NCBI GenBank assembly: GCA_013398175.1
Contig: VZRZ01007358.1
Span: forward strand, 186,001 to 250,000
DNA: 64,000 nucleotides
Reading direction: 5' to 3'
DNA from: Climacteris rufus
Lineage: Eukaryota > Chordata > Aves > Passeriformes > Climacteridae
Shown here: positions 52,901 through 64,000 of the stretch, one piece after another
How positions within the stretch are numbered: position 1 is the first letter of the stretch
How the letters are laid out: each line of letters starts with the position of its first letter
Made by a program: the position numbers and the translations under genes
The notes under the pieces: model-generated
What the model was told of the DNA's origin: nothing
Seen by the model: only the letters and a program-made list of their open reading frames with translations
Databases searched by the model: none

Positions 52901-55900
52901 TGCACGTGTACAGAACAGCAAGCGTTCACAAAACACAATTAGGGGCGCTGATGATTTCGTGTGGTTCTTGCAAGATCTCTTTTTTGGCCCTATTTGTACC
53001 ATATGTTATATTCATATATGTGCTGCACGTAGACTACGCTTTCAAGGATCAGGAAAATTATAGGACAAGTTACCTAATATTTTCCTTCCATTACTTGTAT
53101 TTTCAATCTCCAAATAGCTAAAGTTTGCAAATGGACTCAAACACCTCCCATTATAGGCATGAACTACAAAAGGCTATTTTATCACTAAATTTCACTTGCT
53201 CGCTTTATAATTGCTCCAAGTTCTCCATAACAGGACTTCTACTGTCATTACATTTCAAACTACATAACTGAAATTATAAAGTAAAGGGCTTCAAAATTAC
53301 TACAGATGTACCAAAATAATGAGCTTATGATCAGTAATGAAATGGAAACTCTCAGAAGCCTGAGGTCACACAAAAACTTGAGCGATGCTCCCTATAACTT
53401 TTATAATAAAGGTAATAATTCTATTCTTGAAAGAGAAGTTGAAAGGGTTTTCTTAAAACACTTCCTTCTCAGTGAAGTTTGGTCAGTTACTGACTACATA
53501 TTTGAAAAATTGTCACAAAATGTGCCAGGTTCAAAGCTAATGGGAACTTGGAGCAACAATGAATGAGAAACTCCCTCTATGCATATGGGAGAGCGATCAA
53601 ACACCAGAGCTCTCCTAGGCCACCTGATGAGCAAGAAAGTGCTGGTGCTCCTCAAAGGCAACAGCTCTGGCCTCTGTGTGAGTGTGGGGCATCAGAGGCA
53701 GGTTAGAGAACAGGTTCATGGCAGAGGTCACCAACACACACGAATAAATCTTTGAATAAAACTACAGCAGCATCTGGAAGAGAGCTGGGGGCACATGCCC
53801 CTGCCTGCAGAGGAGTTTCACACTGTGGAAATCCACTGCCAGCAGCCGGGCCTTGGGTCCCACCCTCTGCAGCAGTATTGTACACCATTACTCCAGGCAT
53901 TACCTCAGGGACACAAAACTCAAACTCAAAAACGCTTTCTTTGGTACAGAAAGCCAAAGGCTGACCTAAACGTTTCTGCACAAGTAAAATGTCAAATCTT
54001 TCAAGGGAAGTCAAAGATATAAAAAGAATTGTGTCTTGACATAAGTAGATATGCTGAAAGAAGCCATAGAAGGTTTCACACATTCAGAAATGTGATAATT
54101 TAGATGACAAATGTAGCAAATTAAACCCAACTTGTTAGCTAATAGAATATTTAATTATGTATTATGAACAATCACTTACATAGATGGGAATTTAAACAAT
54201 TATTTTCAGAAGGGGTGAAACGTTCCTGTGAACGAGGGGTTTTTAGCATCTTGGAGCTTTTCCTCTGCATCCCCTTCCACCTTACCTTGTTTATAGCTCT
54301 ATTCAGTAATAGTTTTTACTTGTTTCCTCGATGTCTTAATTTCCTGCAATAATACAGCTGCCATGAATAATTAAGCAATGCATTTGCTGCTTGCTGAAAG
54401 CTGAACAAGTGCTATAAATCAGTTCTGGGACCCTCTGCCAGCACAGACACAATCAGGAACTGCTAATGTTGGCATTTCTTTCTGCAGGTGAGAGGAATGG
54501 AGCACAGAAACACACCAGGAGCTGCTCAGCAGTGCCAGGCTCCCTCGCCCTGGCACTGGCATTTTGGGAGAGTGCTTGTCTGCATCTTCTTTCAAGCAGC
54601 AGCACTCCAAAGACTGTTCTGATGAGGGACAATAAACGTAAATGTTCTTTATTCTTCACATTTACTCCTTTCTCACATTTCTAGGTTGTTCCCTCTTATT
54701 TTCCTGCTCCATAGTCAAGAGGAGAGGAGCAGAACACGTCCTGAGTGTGCATCCTTCCCTTCTCAGCACCAAAATGATGGACTGCTATGGGTCCTTTGCT
54801 GTATTTCCACCTTATTTTTCCTGCCGTCTGCAGTTCAAACCAGGACAGTACAGGAAGGTAGTGAAGTGCTGAAGGATCATCTGTAGTCAGGCCCATTACA
54901 GCCAGTGAAGGTTTATCTTGCCGAGTCACACTGGCTCTCAGACAGCTGGGCAGGCTGCATTTCTCAGTTTTTTGTATATGAAGATGGAAGATAACAACAA
55001 ACTACAAAAACAACAGTGATAATACTTCCCTTCAACACTTCCAGTCACATCCATATCAGGGGAGAGGAACAATAAAACAACTTTCCACCACCAGAACAGG
55101 ATTCACCTTTTAACTGAATGAGGTTTACAGTGCAATCACTTCAAGCACAGCTGTGGAGTGTATGAGCCTCTCCAGCTTGGCAGAGCAGGTACACTAGAAA
55201 ACTAAGCAAGACCAGGTATCCACCCAGGCCCAGGAAATGTCAGGGTGGCCATTAGAATTCCTCCTGTCTTAATTTGAGAATCTCCCCAATTCACTAGAAG
55301 GTGCAGAGACAAAAAAAATTTAAAGGTCAAAATGTAGAACAATTCATCACTAAATTTCCCTACAAAACAAACCATGTAATGTTCCTGGTTTTAATTCTGT
55401 TGACAACAGATTGCACATATTTTAAAAACGTAATGTTTAGCAGCTGTGCTGCCAGTCTGCAGAGTTTGCATATATAGCTGTGATATTACCATACTCTATT
55501 ATTCATAACAGGCAACAGACTTCATTCTTTATCTTGTGAAAAATAATTGCAATTTGAAGTCGAAGTCTGATAGCAAAGAAACACCCAACATAATGGCTAG
55601 AGTTTCCAGAATTCAGGAACTCATGTAATGGCCTGCATCTTGATTTAAATCAATTCATTAAAAAGACAAATCTCCTCTGATCTGTACTTCTTCAGCAAGA
55701 AGTAGACGGCTCTTTTATGAAATCCAGGAAAGGAAAAGTCTAGATGGGTAAATAGCTTTTTCTTATCCACAACAAACATGCAATAAATTAACCATAATCT
55801 TTTAACATGAAGCATGAGATAGTCCCATCTCATACAGCCCTGGGACTTCACTCAGATAGAAATTAATGAGTTGGTAGATAGCTATTTATAGCAAGAATGA

Positions 55901-57269
55901 CTACTGGAAGAAGAAGGAGAAAAACCTTACACATCTTCCCTTCCACTAACATTAACATTAAAAGCATTCTATACAAATACACATTTTTAATACATTTTCC
56001 CTTGCATGCACATAAACAAGCATTTAGACATACTTTAGTCAGAAGGTCTTGCAAGACCTCCAGCATCTTTTGCAATTGTCTCCCAAAGCATTCTGTGCAG
56101 CCAGAAGAGGTTTCAATGCAGCCCTCTAAAGCTGCTGGTCAGTGCTGCTCTGGGCAGCAAAGCAGCATTGTTCTGGAGTGGTCCACACCCAGACTTTCCA
56201 ACCCACTCTGCTGCTCTGTGTGCTGTGTTATATGGACTGGCAGAACCACAGGAAGTTCCTCAGAAACATCTGAGTCACTGCAGAACAGCATAGACATTTG
56301 GTGCTGTGAGAGAGGTGGGCTCTTGCATACCATGGCAGCAATCACCAGGCACACACCAGAGCCCTGCCTTGGCGAGCAAAGCCCCTGCAGCCACCCAGTT
56401 TAGACACTGGCCTCTGTCCAGATGTACAGCACAGTGAAGTCTCAGGGCAGACAACTACCTACAGATCAACACATAACATGTACAGAGAGAAAAGAACAAA
56501 CCCAGAAAGGCCTGCTTCAATTTGCAGAGCTGAGTTAACTGTATGGCTTCAGAAGATGAATCACACACCATTACAGGAAGCTGACCTTCAGTCACACACA
56601 GAGATGGACAAAAAGACAGCAAGCCTATGGAAGGTCATGAGAAAACTACACCTAGTGGATGCTTGTAAGTCTCATTTTGCATATTCTCTCCTATATCTGC
56701 CCCACCAGCTCCTTCTGAGCAGAGCTACAAAGTCAGAGAAGGGCACTGAAGAGGGCTAAGGACCTGGAAAACACTTTCACACAAAGCTACATAGTCAGAG
56801 GAAAGACAGTGATTGTCACTTGAGAGGAGGATGAAAAAGGACAGGATAAAAATATCAGAGTATCACGTGATCTAGAGAAGACAGGCTGGAAGCCTGTACC
56901 TTTCCTGGTTCATAAATGCAGACAAAGAAACATTCATTTAAAGAACTCACACTGTCTATTCAAAACCGTATGAGGGAACACTTTCTGTTTGCATATGAAA
57001 TTCCAGAAATTCCTCCGGAAATTCAATTCCATGCCCAACAATCTTGCAAGTCTGTGAGCGTTGCTTAGTGCCTGACCTGAACTTCCCAGCTGCAGCTCAA
57101 GCCCATTATTTCTTCTCCTAGCACTGGATGGGGAGGACTGACTTCTCCCCAGTTAGTCCTTCCATTCTGGCAGTGAGATGCTCGAGATGAGCTGTTTCAC
57201 CGGAGGTTTAACAATGTGAGCAGAGTAGGAAGACTGTCAAACATCTTCAGGATGGTACTCCTCATTTCT

Positions 57270-57830
57270 GCCTATCACTGTGATGTCTGTCCCTCTCACA
57301 GCATTGTTTTGTCGACTCCTGTATGGTTTATGATCCATTAGCACTGCAAGACCTTTCCTGTATACCAGCTGTCTAGGCAGTTGTCTCTCATTCTGTATTT
57401 ATGTAGCTGATTGCTCCTATTTTCAAACATCTATCCACATTTTTCCTTATTGACATGCATCCTCTCAGACAGTTTCGCCAATTTGTAAAGATCATTTTGA
57501 ATTCTAATGGTGTCCTCCAACATGCTTGCTGCTCTTCCCAGCTTGTTGTTGCCTGCAAATTTAATAAGCATGTTCTCTATTCTATCAGAGAGATCATTAC
57601 TGCAAATGCTGAATGCTACCAAACTGCCAAATACCCACCCCATGAGCAGATGTTTCACAGGAAAAAGTCTCATGAGGGAGCACTGAAAGCTTTACTAAAG
57701 ATAAATGACATCTACTGCTTCTCCATTCACAAAGCCTGTTAGCCTGTCATTACAGGAAATTAGATTGATCTGACCTTGACAAACCTACATTGGGTATTAT
57801 TCCTTTGCCCATGTGGATAAAACAGTATTT
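57270..57830 (-). mobile_element. CR1-like LINE, reverse-transcriptase segment
   Basis: Read on the minus strand, this is the C-terminal part of a CR1-clade reverse transcriptase, better preserved at the DNA level than as protein. A frame at 57431-57673 contains SNDLSDRIENMLIKFAGNNK, then LGRAASMLEDTIRIQNDLYK and an NKEKC end, matching the family pattern in which INDL...KFADDTKLG carries the catalytic aspartates. Here the FADD-type catalytic motif has become FAGN, so the enzyme is dead. Plus-strand blocks at 57680-57800 (GCTTTACTAAAGATAAATGA, CATCTACTGCTTCTCC) fit the preceding RT region. The limits are approximate. Confidence 0.8.
57431..57673 (-). pseudogene. Decayed CR1 reverse-transcriptase frame
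   Basis: An 80-codon remnant of the RT palm/thumb region of the LINE described at 57270-57830. The active-site aspartate pair is lost (FAGN in place of FADD). It is not a host gene. Confidence 0.75.
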
Positions 57831-60632
57831 AGAGTTGTTGCAATTAATAAAGCTTTACAGAAGCAGTAAGAGAAGTTCATCTTCTGAGAACAACTTCTAA
57901 TTTTACAGAAGAAATGGGAATGAATTTGGGTGGGGAGAGAAAAGGCAAGAGTATGAGATCTTTCTTTTTGTATCTCCTTAAAACATCTGGCATTTGTTTG
58001 CCATCACTGGAGGCTTATGTTGGGACAATTTTGGGAGAGATGGACCTAGAGTTTGACACCAAAATTGTCCAGAACTTGTTGCAGCACAAAATAATTCTGC
58101 AATCTGATAAACCTGGAAAACATCACATGGTATACTGCATGTAAGTCTTTATTTGTTAAGTGGAGTTTCTTAAATTCCTCAAAATTACACAGCAAACTCT
58201 TCTCACACAACATACTAGAGATTACAGACAATGCCAGAATTTTTGAGCTAAATTTGCCACATAAAAAAAACCTTTATCTGCAACAGAAGGCTGAATGTCT
58301 AATGGAAAACATGTTCAGCACTGCATAGATGCTGAGTGAACAATACAGGGATTTTATCTTAATGTGTAGAAAACCCAAAATCATTCTCTGCTCTTAAAAT
58401 AGGGCACACAAGTCTACTGACATATGAACAGTGGTGTATTTTAGCGTTTAATAAAAAAACCTCAAAATTTTGGCAGTTTAATATGTTAAATGTTCCATGC
58501 ATTTACTAAGGCAGCATCAAGCTTCAACAGGCATTGCCAAGAAAGACAACACAAAGCCCCTGTGGCCTGCAGTAGAACCACAGAGCAACTTCAACAAAAA
58601 AACCTCTCTATTTCCATAGCTACCTCAAGAAATAGACAAATACACTAGGAGAGGAACTTCATGGTGTCAGTGTGAATTAATTCTCTCCGCCCACGTTCCA
58701 GGCTGGGCGCTGGAGGACCTGGAAGATGCTGCTACTGTGCACCTCTGGCTCTCTGAGCTGAGAGCAGCCCTGGCTCCCTTCACAGAATGAATATCCAGGC
58801 AACTGAGTTACACACAGGCTCACACAGCATCCTTTATATAGTGATCTAGCATGAAATTCCCTTTATATTATTCAGCACCTTATTTTTCTATGGGTCACTC
58901 CTTCCACAAACCAGGTTCTGTTATCTCTTGACATTACTACAGTTGCTACAGATTTGGTGGTCAAATGTTATCAGACGTTTTAGAATAGAGATCTGTAAAT
59001 AACACCAGAATCAGCTTTAGGGGTACAAAAGTGATTTTCCACTCTGTTTTTAAGAGCATTTAAAGACAACTTCTCCAGAAAGAACCAAAAACAAATGCCC
59101 AGCTCATAAAATACAGTCCCCCAATTTGAACTTTGGCTGAAGACCAAGCAGGTCACATTTCAGCCATGACACAAACTCATAAAAAGCTGAGAAGAACAGG
59201 TTATAACTAAGGAACTTTGTGGTAAAGCACAGAAAAAGATATTGGAAGTCTATATACAGCAAGTATAAATGACAAGTCAACAACCAGGACCATAACCTGT
59301 TACATCAAACAAGAGTAAAGGGAGCCTTTCCAGGTCTTGGAATACCCTCATCATCCTCCTGAGACTCATACTGAACTCTGTACTCAGCAAGCCAAGGCTG
59401 AGAACACTGTGTCAGTAACAGGCAGCCCAGTCCTTTATACAGGAATATGAAAGTTATTTGCTTATGAGATAAGTTTGCTTCTCTAAGGGTTTTTCTGCAT
59501 CCTGAAAAACCTGAAAGCTGCTGTTTGATGCTAAATAGAATTAAAATACATAGTTGTCATAATTGTGTCAGCATTTTAACCATTTTCAGCATTTAACAAG
59601 AATCTCACCACTCATCATTCAGTTATTTCAATGAATCTTCCTCTTGCAAATTAAACACTCCCTAAGTACAGTACACCTATGGCTGCCTCACTTCCAAGCT
59701 GTCTTTTTTCCCCAAATGCAAAGATTGAAATCCTTTCTGAAATGAATGCACGGCAACTCTCGTGTTTACCTCAAAAGACAGAATTTCAGTTTCAAGTTTG
59801 AAAACCAAGGAAATGCCGTATCTGCCTTAGGGACAATGCCACAGCTCAAGTGAGAGCTTTGCAACACACTCTTGTCTGCCACTTGCACAAGCCCCCAGCT
59901 TTGGACAAGTGGGAGAAAAGAAACAACCCCACCTGTCAAGCACAGCTCTGCTAATGCTGAGGCTCAAAATGGTTATTTCATAAGTGGAGTTTTTTAGGGG
60001 CAAAACCCCTACATGTGTAAAGCTGTTGAGTATTTCCTGGCCTCTTTAAAACCCTTTTTTAAAACAACATTTAAGAGAAGTAACACAGCAGTTGAAGTGG
60101 ATTTGGGTAAAAATAACTACAACAAAAACACATAGGTGTTCTGCATGCTTATAATACAAAAAGCAGAGGCTCAAGAGTCACCATCTTCTCCACACGTGAC
60201 AATTAACTGGGAATGGCTTATATCACTCACCTTTGAGGTGAGTCAACGAAGTTGTCACATGCAGACAGACTTTCTAATTAAAAAAAAAACAGCAAGAAAA
60301 GCAGAAAAAGCAAGCAAGAATTCTCCAAATGATTCCTTTTAAATTTGCAGTTTTTACCGGTGCTAACAGTGGACGGATTATGGTCCTTTCCATGCAACCC
60401 TGGTTACTTCCAGAAAACACACTGTACCTCACACAGCACAGACAAACGAAGTCCAAACCTCTGGCTGACATGCTGACTTTATTCAATGAACCAACTCCCA
60501 ACAGTCATCTTTGGTGCAATGAACCTCTGTTGGAAAACGGTGGCATTTCCCTTTACTTTAAATTTTGACGAGGTACTACCTATATGTCTCAATCCAATTT
60601 TACAAAATACGCTCCTGGAAATTGTATTATTA
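57831..60632 (-). other. Upstream non-coding sequence
   Basis: No gene or clear repeat. The 76-codon plus-strand frame at 57914-58144 has no recognisable domain. Confidence 0.55.
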
Positions 60633-60705
60633 NNNNNNNNNNNNNNNNNNNNNNNNNNNNNNNNNNNNNNNNNNNNNNNNNNNNNNNNNNNNNNNNNNNN
60701 NNNNN
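60633..60705. other. Assembly gap (73 N)
   Basis: Seventy-three unknown bases are followed at once by a run of eight G. Frames shown as crossing it are meaningless. Confidence 0.99.
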
Positions 60706-61739
60706 GGGGGGGGTAGCGGGAAGGAAACAATGAGTAATATATGCACTGAAGGGCCATCTGAAAAGCACAGCAGGACTGCAAAGTCATTCCAGCCTGTACT
60801 ACATGAAATGGAATATATTCTGTAATTATTTCTTTTTAATACCATGTGAATGTCCCTTATTGTAAAGGCTTAATGTTATGATGCATCAGAGAAAGACAAA
60901 ACTAAGAGACATTCAAAACTCTTAGCATTGCAGGCTACAATTCATATACAAATGTAAAACCATCATCCACTATAAAAAGTGCTTTAATTTAATTCAGTGA
61001 TCCTATGTCAGTAAAGTGTGCAAGGCAAAAGACATTTCTATGACTTAAAAATTTCAATAAGCACCCCACAGTGTTTTCACACCAACAAAATAAATGAGAT
61101 TTGTCTCTGGCACAGACAAAGCACTGATTCTCACAAGGACTAAACACAGCATTGAATTAAGAGTACACCCCTGCTTTTCAGCTCCTCATACATAGAGACA
61201 GACAACTTACCAGAGGAAAAGCACCCATGAACAGATGCTTTTTTTCCCACTCCTTCATAAACCAGGCATGTTCGACATCAAAAAAGATTGACTAACATTT
61301 TGAGCAAACAAATTTTATATTCTTGGTTGTTCCCAAAAATGAGCTTGATCATCTTACATTACAGTATCATTCCAAAGCACCAATATAATGAACAGATAAT
61401 CAAAGAAACAGAAAAAGCATTCCTTTTACCACATCATTGCTTTTTACAACTGCTCAGCTGCAACACTGAAAGCTCCACTAGATCTTGTACTTTTTCCCTT
61501 TCTTACATCAGTACTACTAATAGCCAGGAGCAGCATGACAAACCATATTATTTCATTGGTTTTCTGGCACTTCTTTCCATCTGTAAAGAATGTTACCATC
61601 ACTACTATAGCATATTTTAAATATCTTCTTAAAAGACACATGGTAGCCTCTGCAAATAGCCACAACTGATTAACATCTGTGAATAAATACAACTAACTTG
61701 CAATTAGATTTGGAAAATAAAGGCTAAGCTTCACCAAGA
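60706..61739 (-). other. Upstream non-coding sequence
   Basis: Opens with GGGGGGGG next to the gap, then AT-rich sequence. No gene or repeat recognised. Confidence 0.55.
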
Positions 61740-62520
61740 TTGGTAGTCAGCCATTAACAGCAAGGGAAAAGAATTACTCAGATGACTGGATGAGCTGGGA
61801 TCCAGCAAAATGCATTTTAATGTACTTAGGGGCAGATATACATGAGCAAAAAGCCAAGTCACACTAATGAAATACGAGTTTGTGTCCTGGGAATCAGAGG
61901 CCCAGAAAGGAATTTGGAGGTCACAGTGGAGGACCATGTTCCCAGCTGAATGCTGTGGGTTAAAAAAGCTGAAGTGTCATTGCACTGTTGGAAAATGCAG
62001 CCACTTGTCTTGGTCCTGGTCCCTTGACTTTAAAAACATATTGGAAGTCTGGAAGATTAGTGAAGAACTATAAAAACTATATCTGGTCAGAAAAATCAAG
62101 ACTAGACCATTTTTCTACAATACAAAACCGACGAACTTTCAGATTCTTTAACTCCCCCACTCTAATCTGCTTCTCCGGGAGATTGAATTAAATAGCAGGA
62201 CTCTCTAGCCTTGCTGACAGCTGTTCCAACATCCAGTGTCTGAACCCAAAAAATGCATAAACATACTTAGAAATAAACACAGATTTGGAGAAGTAATGAT
62301 TACTTGCCATTTTTACAGATCATATAGGAGATGGGTAAATTCTCTACCATTTAGTTTTCAAATCATGATTTGATAGCCTCCCAAAAGCTATGTGCTAGCT
62401 CATCCACAGCTGTTAAAAGCAGACACAGAAATTACTACTGAAATTATACAGCCTGTGCTACGCAGGTCAGAGTAAAAGACTGCACTGATCTGATTTCTGG
62501 CCTTAAAATCTATGAATCTA
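61740..62520 (+). mobile_element. Old CR1/L3-like LINE, 3' portion
   Basis: Two diagnostic parts lie in the right order and orientation. At about 61780-61990 there is RT C-terminal DNA (a GCATTTTAATGTACTTAGGG block, GTGTCCTGGGAATCAGAGGC, GAATTTGGAGGTCACAGTGG, GAATGCTGTGGGTTAAAAAA). At about 62340-62520 there is the 3' end (TCAAATCATGATTTGATAGC, AAAAGCTATGTGCTAGCTCA, GCCTGTGCTACGCAGGTCAG, TTCTGGCCTTAAAATCTATG AATCTA). The last part is the same old family end seen inverted at 40151. The middle is too decayed to read, so one element or two fragments are both possible. Confidence 0.7.
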
Positions 62521-64000
62521 CACTGAAGATAAAATCGTAAGCAGGTAGTTCTATCAGTTTTCCGTATCACCAAGCCAGTAAGCACACGCTCTCTCAAAGA
62601 ACAAGCATTTAATATATCATCCCCTCGACATTTGTCACTGTGCTGTGCTATTTACATGGACACTTAAACACAGGAAGTCCCTCGTGAAGGCAAGACAGTA
62701 ACTCTGGCCGCACAGCAGAGTCCAAATGGTGTGAATGGCAAGTGGGAATGCTTGGGCCTGCAGAGCAGTAGTAAGGCACTGAAACAAGGAGCCATGGCCC
62801 AGAGGCAACAGTCAGAGCCTACACCGAGGCCTCCAAGCAGACCACGGGCCCCCAGCTGTCCCTGCAGACTGACCACATGCTCAGAGCTGCCTCAGAGCAA
62901 AACCCAGAGCGAGCCTGGCTGCAGTTCCTGCAGCACCTCTCTGGGTTCAGCAGCCACCACCCACCGAGGGCTCCAGGAGGACAACAGGAAGACACCACTA
63001 TATATTTGTGTTGCTTTTATGTCCTCCATAAGTCTTGGTACTGACCACTACTGGATGAGGGATTTGGGGCTAAGCAGACCTTTGACCTAGCAGCTGATGT
63101 TGATTGATGAATACTCTTGGCTTTAACAATAAACAAAGAAGACAAATGATCATGCTGTGATTTGTTGTGGGTAGCAACCCAAACAAATTGACAACTTCTG
63201 CAAGTGCTGGAGCTAATAGGGCTATAAATGCAGAAAAAGATCTATTGTCTACTCTATACATGATATTTGTCCTCACAGCATCCTTCCTACCTTGATATCT
63301 GCAACATTTAGTTACAAGCAGGCAGCATTTAGATATTTTTCAGAGAAGTGCAGAATCCATTTCTACCTAAATATATATACTTATATATCTGATGAGTAAA
63401 GACACTAAAAATAAACACTGCACAATAACTGTGGTTAATATTTCAACCTGTCCCTTAAGGACGCCACCCCAATGCCTCAGGTACAGGGGTTTTCCTAAAC
63501 AATATTTTCCATGTTCTTTTTGCTGATGGAATATGTCAAGCTAGTCAAGGTAGAATTGCAGAAAATTAGTATTTACCTGTGCTGCAATACCTGGATCCAA
63601 TTGCATCAATTACACATAATCACTATATGCAGTGTTTGGGGACAGGCATGCAAACTGGAAACCTGGAAACAGAAACTGATGCAAGGCAGCAGTAGAGGAG
63701 CCTGATGGCCAGCTTTTGGGATGGCATCCTGCTGCCCAGCTCTGCAAAGTGGCCACTTTCCAGGCTTGCACAACAGCAGTCTGTCCCGCAGGGTGGCTTG
63801 GAGCAACTGTGGTGGGGTTGAGCTGTTGTTGAGGCCTCATTCAGGTTATGAAGCAAAGGGAGCAGAGCTGAATCAGAGAGTCAAAATGGGCCATGCTGGT
63901 ATTGGGAACACAAAACACTAAGGGCGGACAGCAAAGCTGGGGGACAAGGAGAACCAAGTGCCATAACAAATGTACCCTCCAGTGCTCTTTCATCCAAAGT
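62521..64000 (-). other. Upstream non-coding sequence to window edge
   Basis: The stretch at 62690-62990 is GC-richer than its surroundings and holds a 119-codon plus-strand frame rich in Ser/Pro/Arg without a known domain. Three overlapping minus-strand frames at 63606-63856 are also without features. Nothing is supported as a gene. Confidence 0.5.

Larger units (their letters stand above)
46181..57149 (-). other. Upstream non-coding sequence
   Basis: Eleven kilobases without a recognisable gene. Simple tracts: A-rich at 46590-46612 and poly-T at 49952-49965. The longest frames are 55897-56403 plus (168 codons), 51798-52226 minus (142 codons) and 53703-54083 minus (126 codons). None shows a signal peptide, membrane pattern or known motif, and none has splice-site support. 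A GC-richer segment at 51650-52150 is of unknown nature. Confidence 0.5.

Noticed and set aside
55897..56403. 168-codon plus-strand frame
   Set aside because: No domain, low-complexity composition, no splice or promoter evidence; this length can arise by chance in 64 kb.
60479..60845. Several frames with long X runs
   Set aside because: They cross the assembly gap, so their translation is not real.
1..64000. CRISPR array, operon or bacterial-type system
   Set aside because: The window is vertebrate intronic DNA with spliced exons and LINE/SINE/ERV copies; no regularly spaced direct repeats were seen.

Overview
The window is a stretch of bird nuclear genome. It is AT-rich, almost entirely non-coding, and contains one recognisable host gene: two consecutive exons of a LAR-type receptor protein tyrosine phosphatase, best assigned to PTPRF, on the minus strand. 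The exons at 15892-16037 and 13067-13208 together encode 95 residues, which is nearly the whole first immunoglobulin domain. It carries both disulfide cysteines, the core tryptophan and the lysine cluster KKGKK that binds glycosaminoglycans in this family. Both exons have canonical splice sites with compatible phases. Transcription runs right to left, so 16038-64000 is upstream (a long 5' intron and possibly 5' flank) and 1-13066 is the next intron. I found neither a signal-peptide exon nor the Ig2 exons.

The bird assignment rests on the mobile elements. They include many CR1 LINE fragments at different levels of decay, an avian ERVL-type LTR with a tRNA-Lys-like primer binding site at 7860-8474, and a SINE at 26471-26607 built from a tRNA-Ile head and a CR1 tail. 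That architecture matches TguSINE1, which is known from passerines, so a passerine is the best guess.

Layout: 1-7859 intron, no clear repeats; 7860-9060 ERVL LTR plus start of its interior; 9061-13066 intron; 13067-13208 Ig1 second-half exon; 13209-15891 intron of 2683 bp; 15892-16037 Ig1 first-half exon; 16038-64000 upstream intron or flank. The upstream part contains a GC-rich patch with ERV-like sequence (17340-18620), the SINE (26471-26607), two CR1 copies in the same orientation (32935-34200), further CR1 pieces (28611, 37500, 40151, 45900), a decayed CR1 reverse-transcriptase segment (57270-57830), an assembly gap of 73 Ns (60633-60705) and an old CR1-like element (61740-62520).

I saw no complete second gene, no functional RNA gene, no CRISPR and no convincing new system. 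Most open frames of 60-200 codons here look like chance frames or repeat remnants. The non-repeat items most worth checking are two short perfect hairpins, two strong orphan splice-donor sequences upstream of the Ig1 exons, and the unusually long introns around the Ig1 exons.
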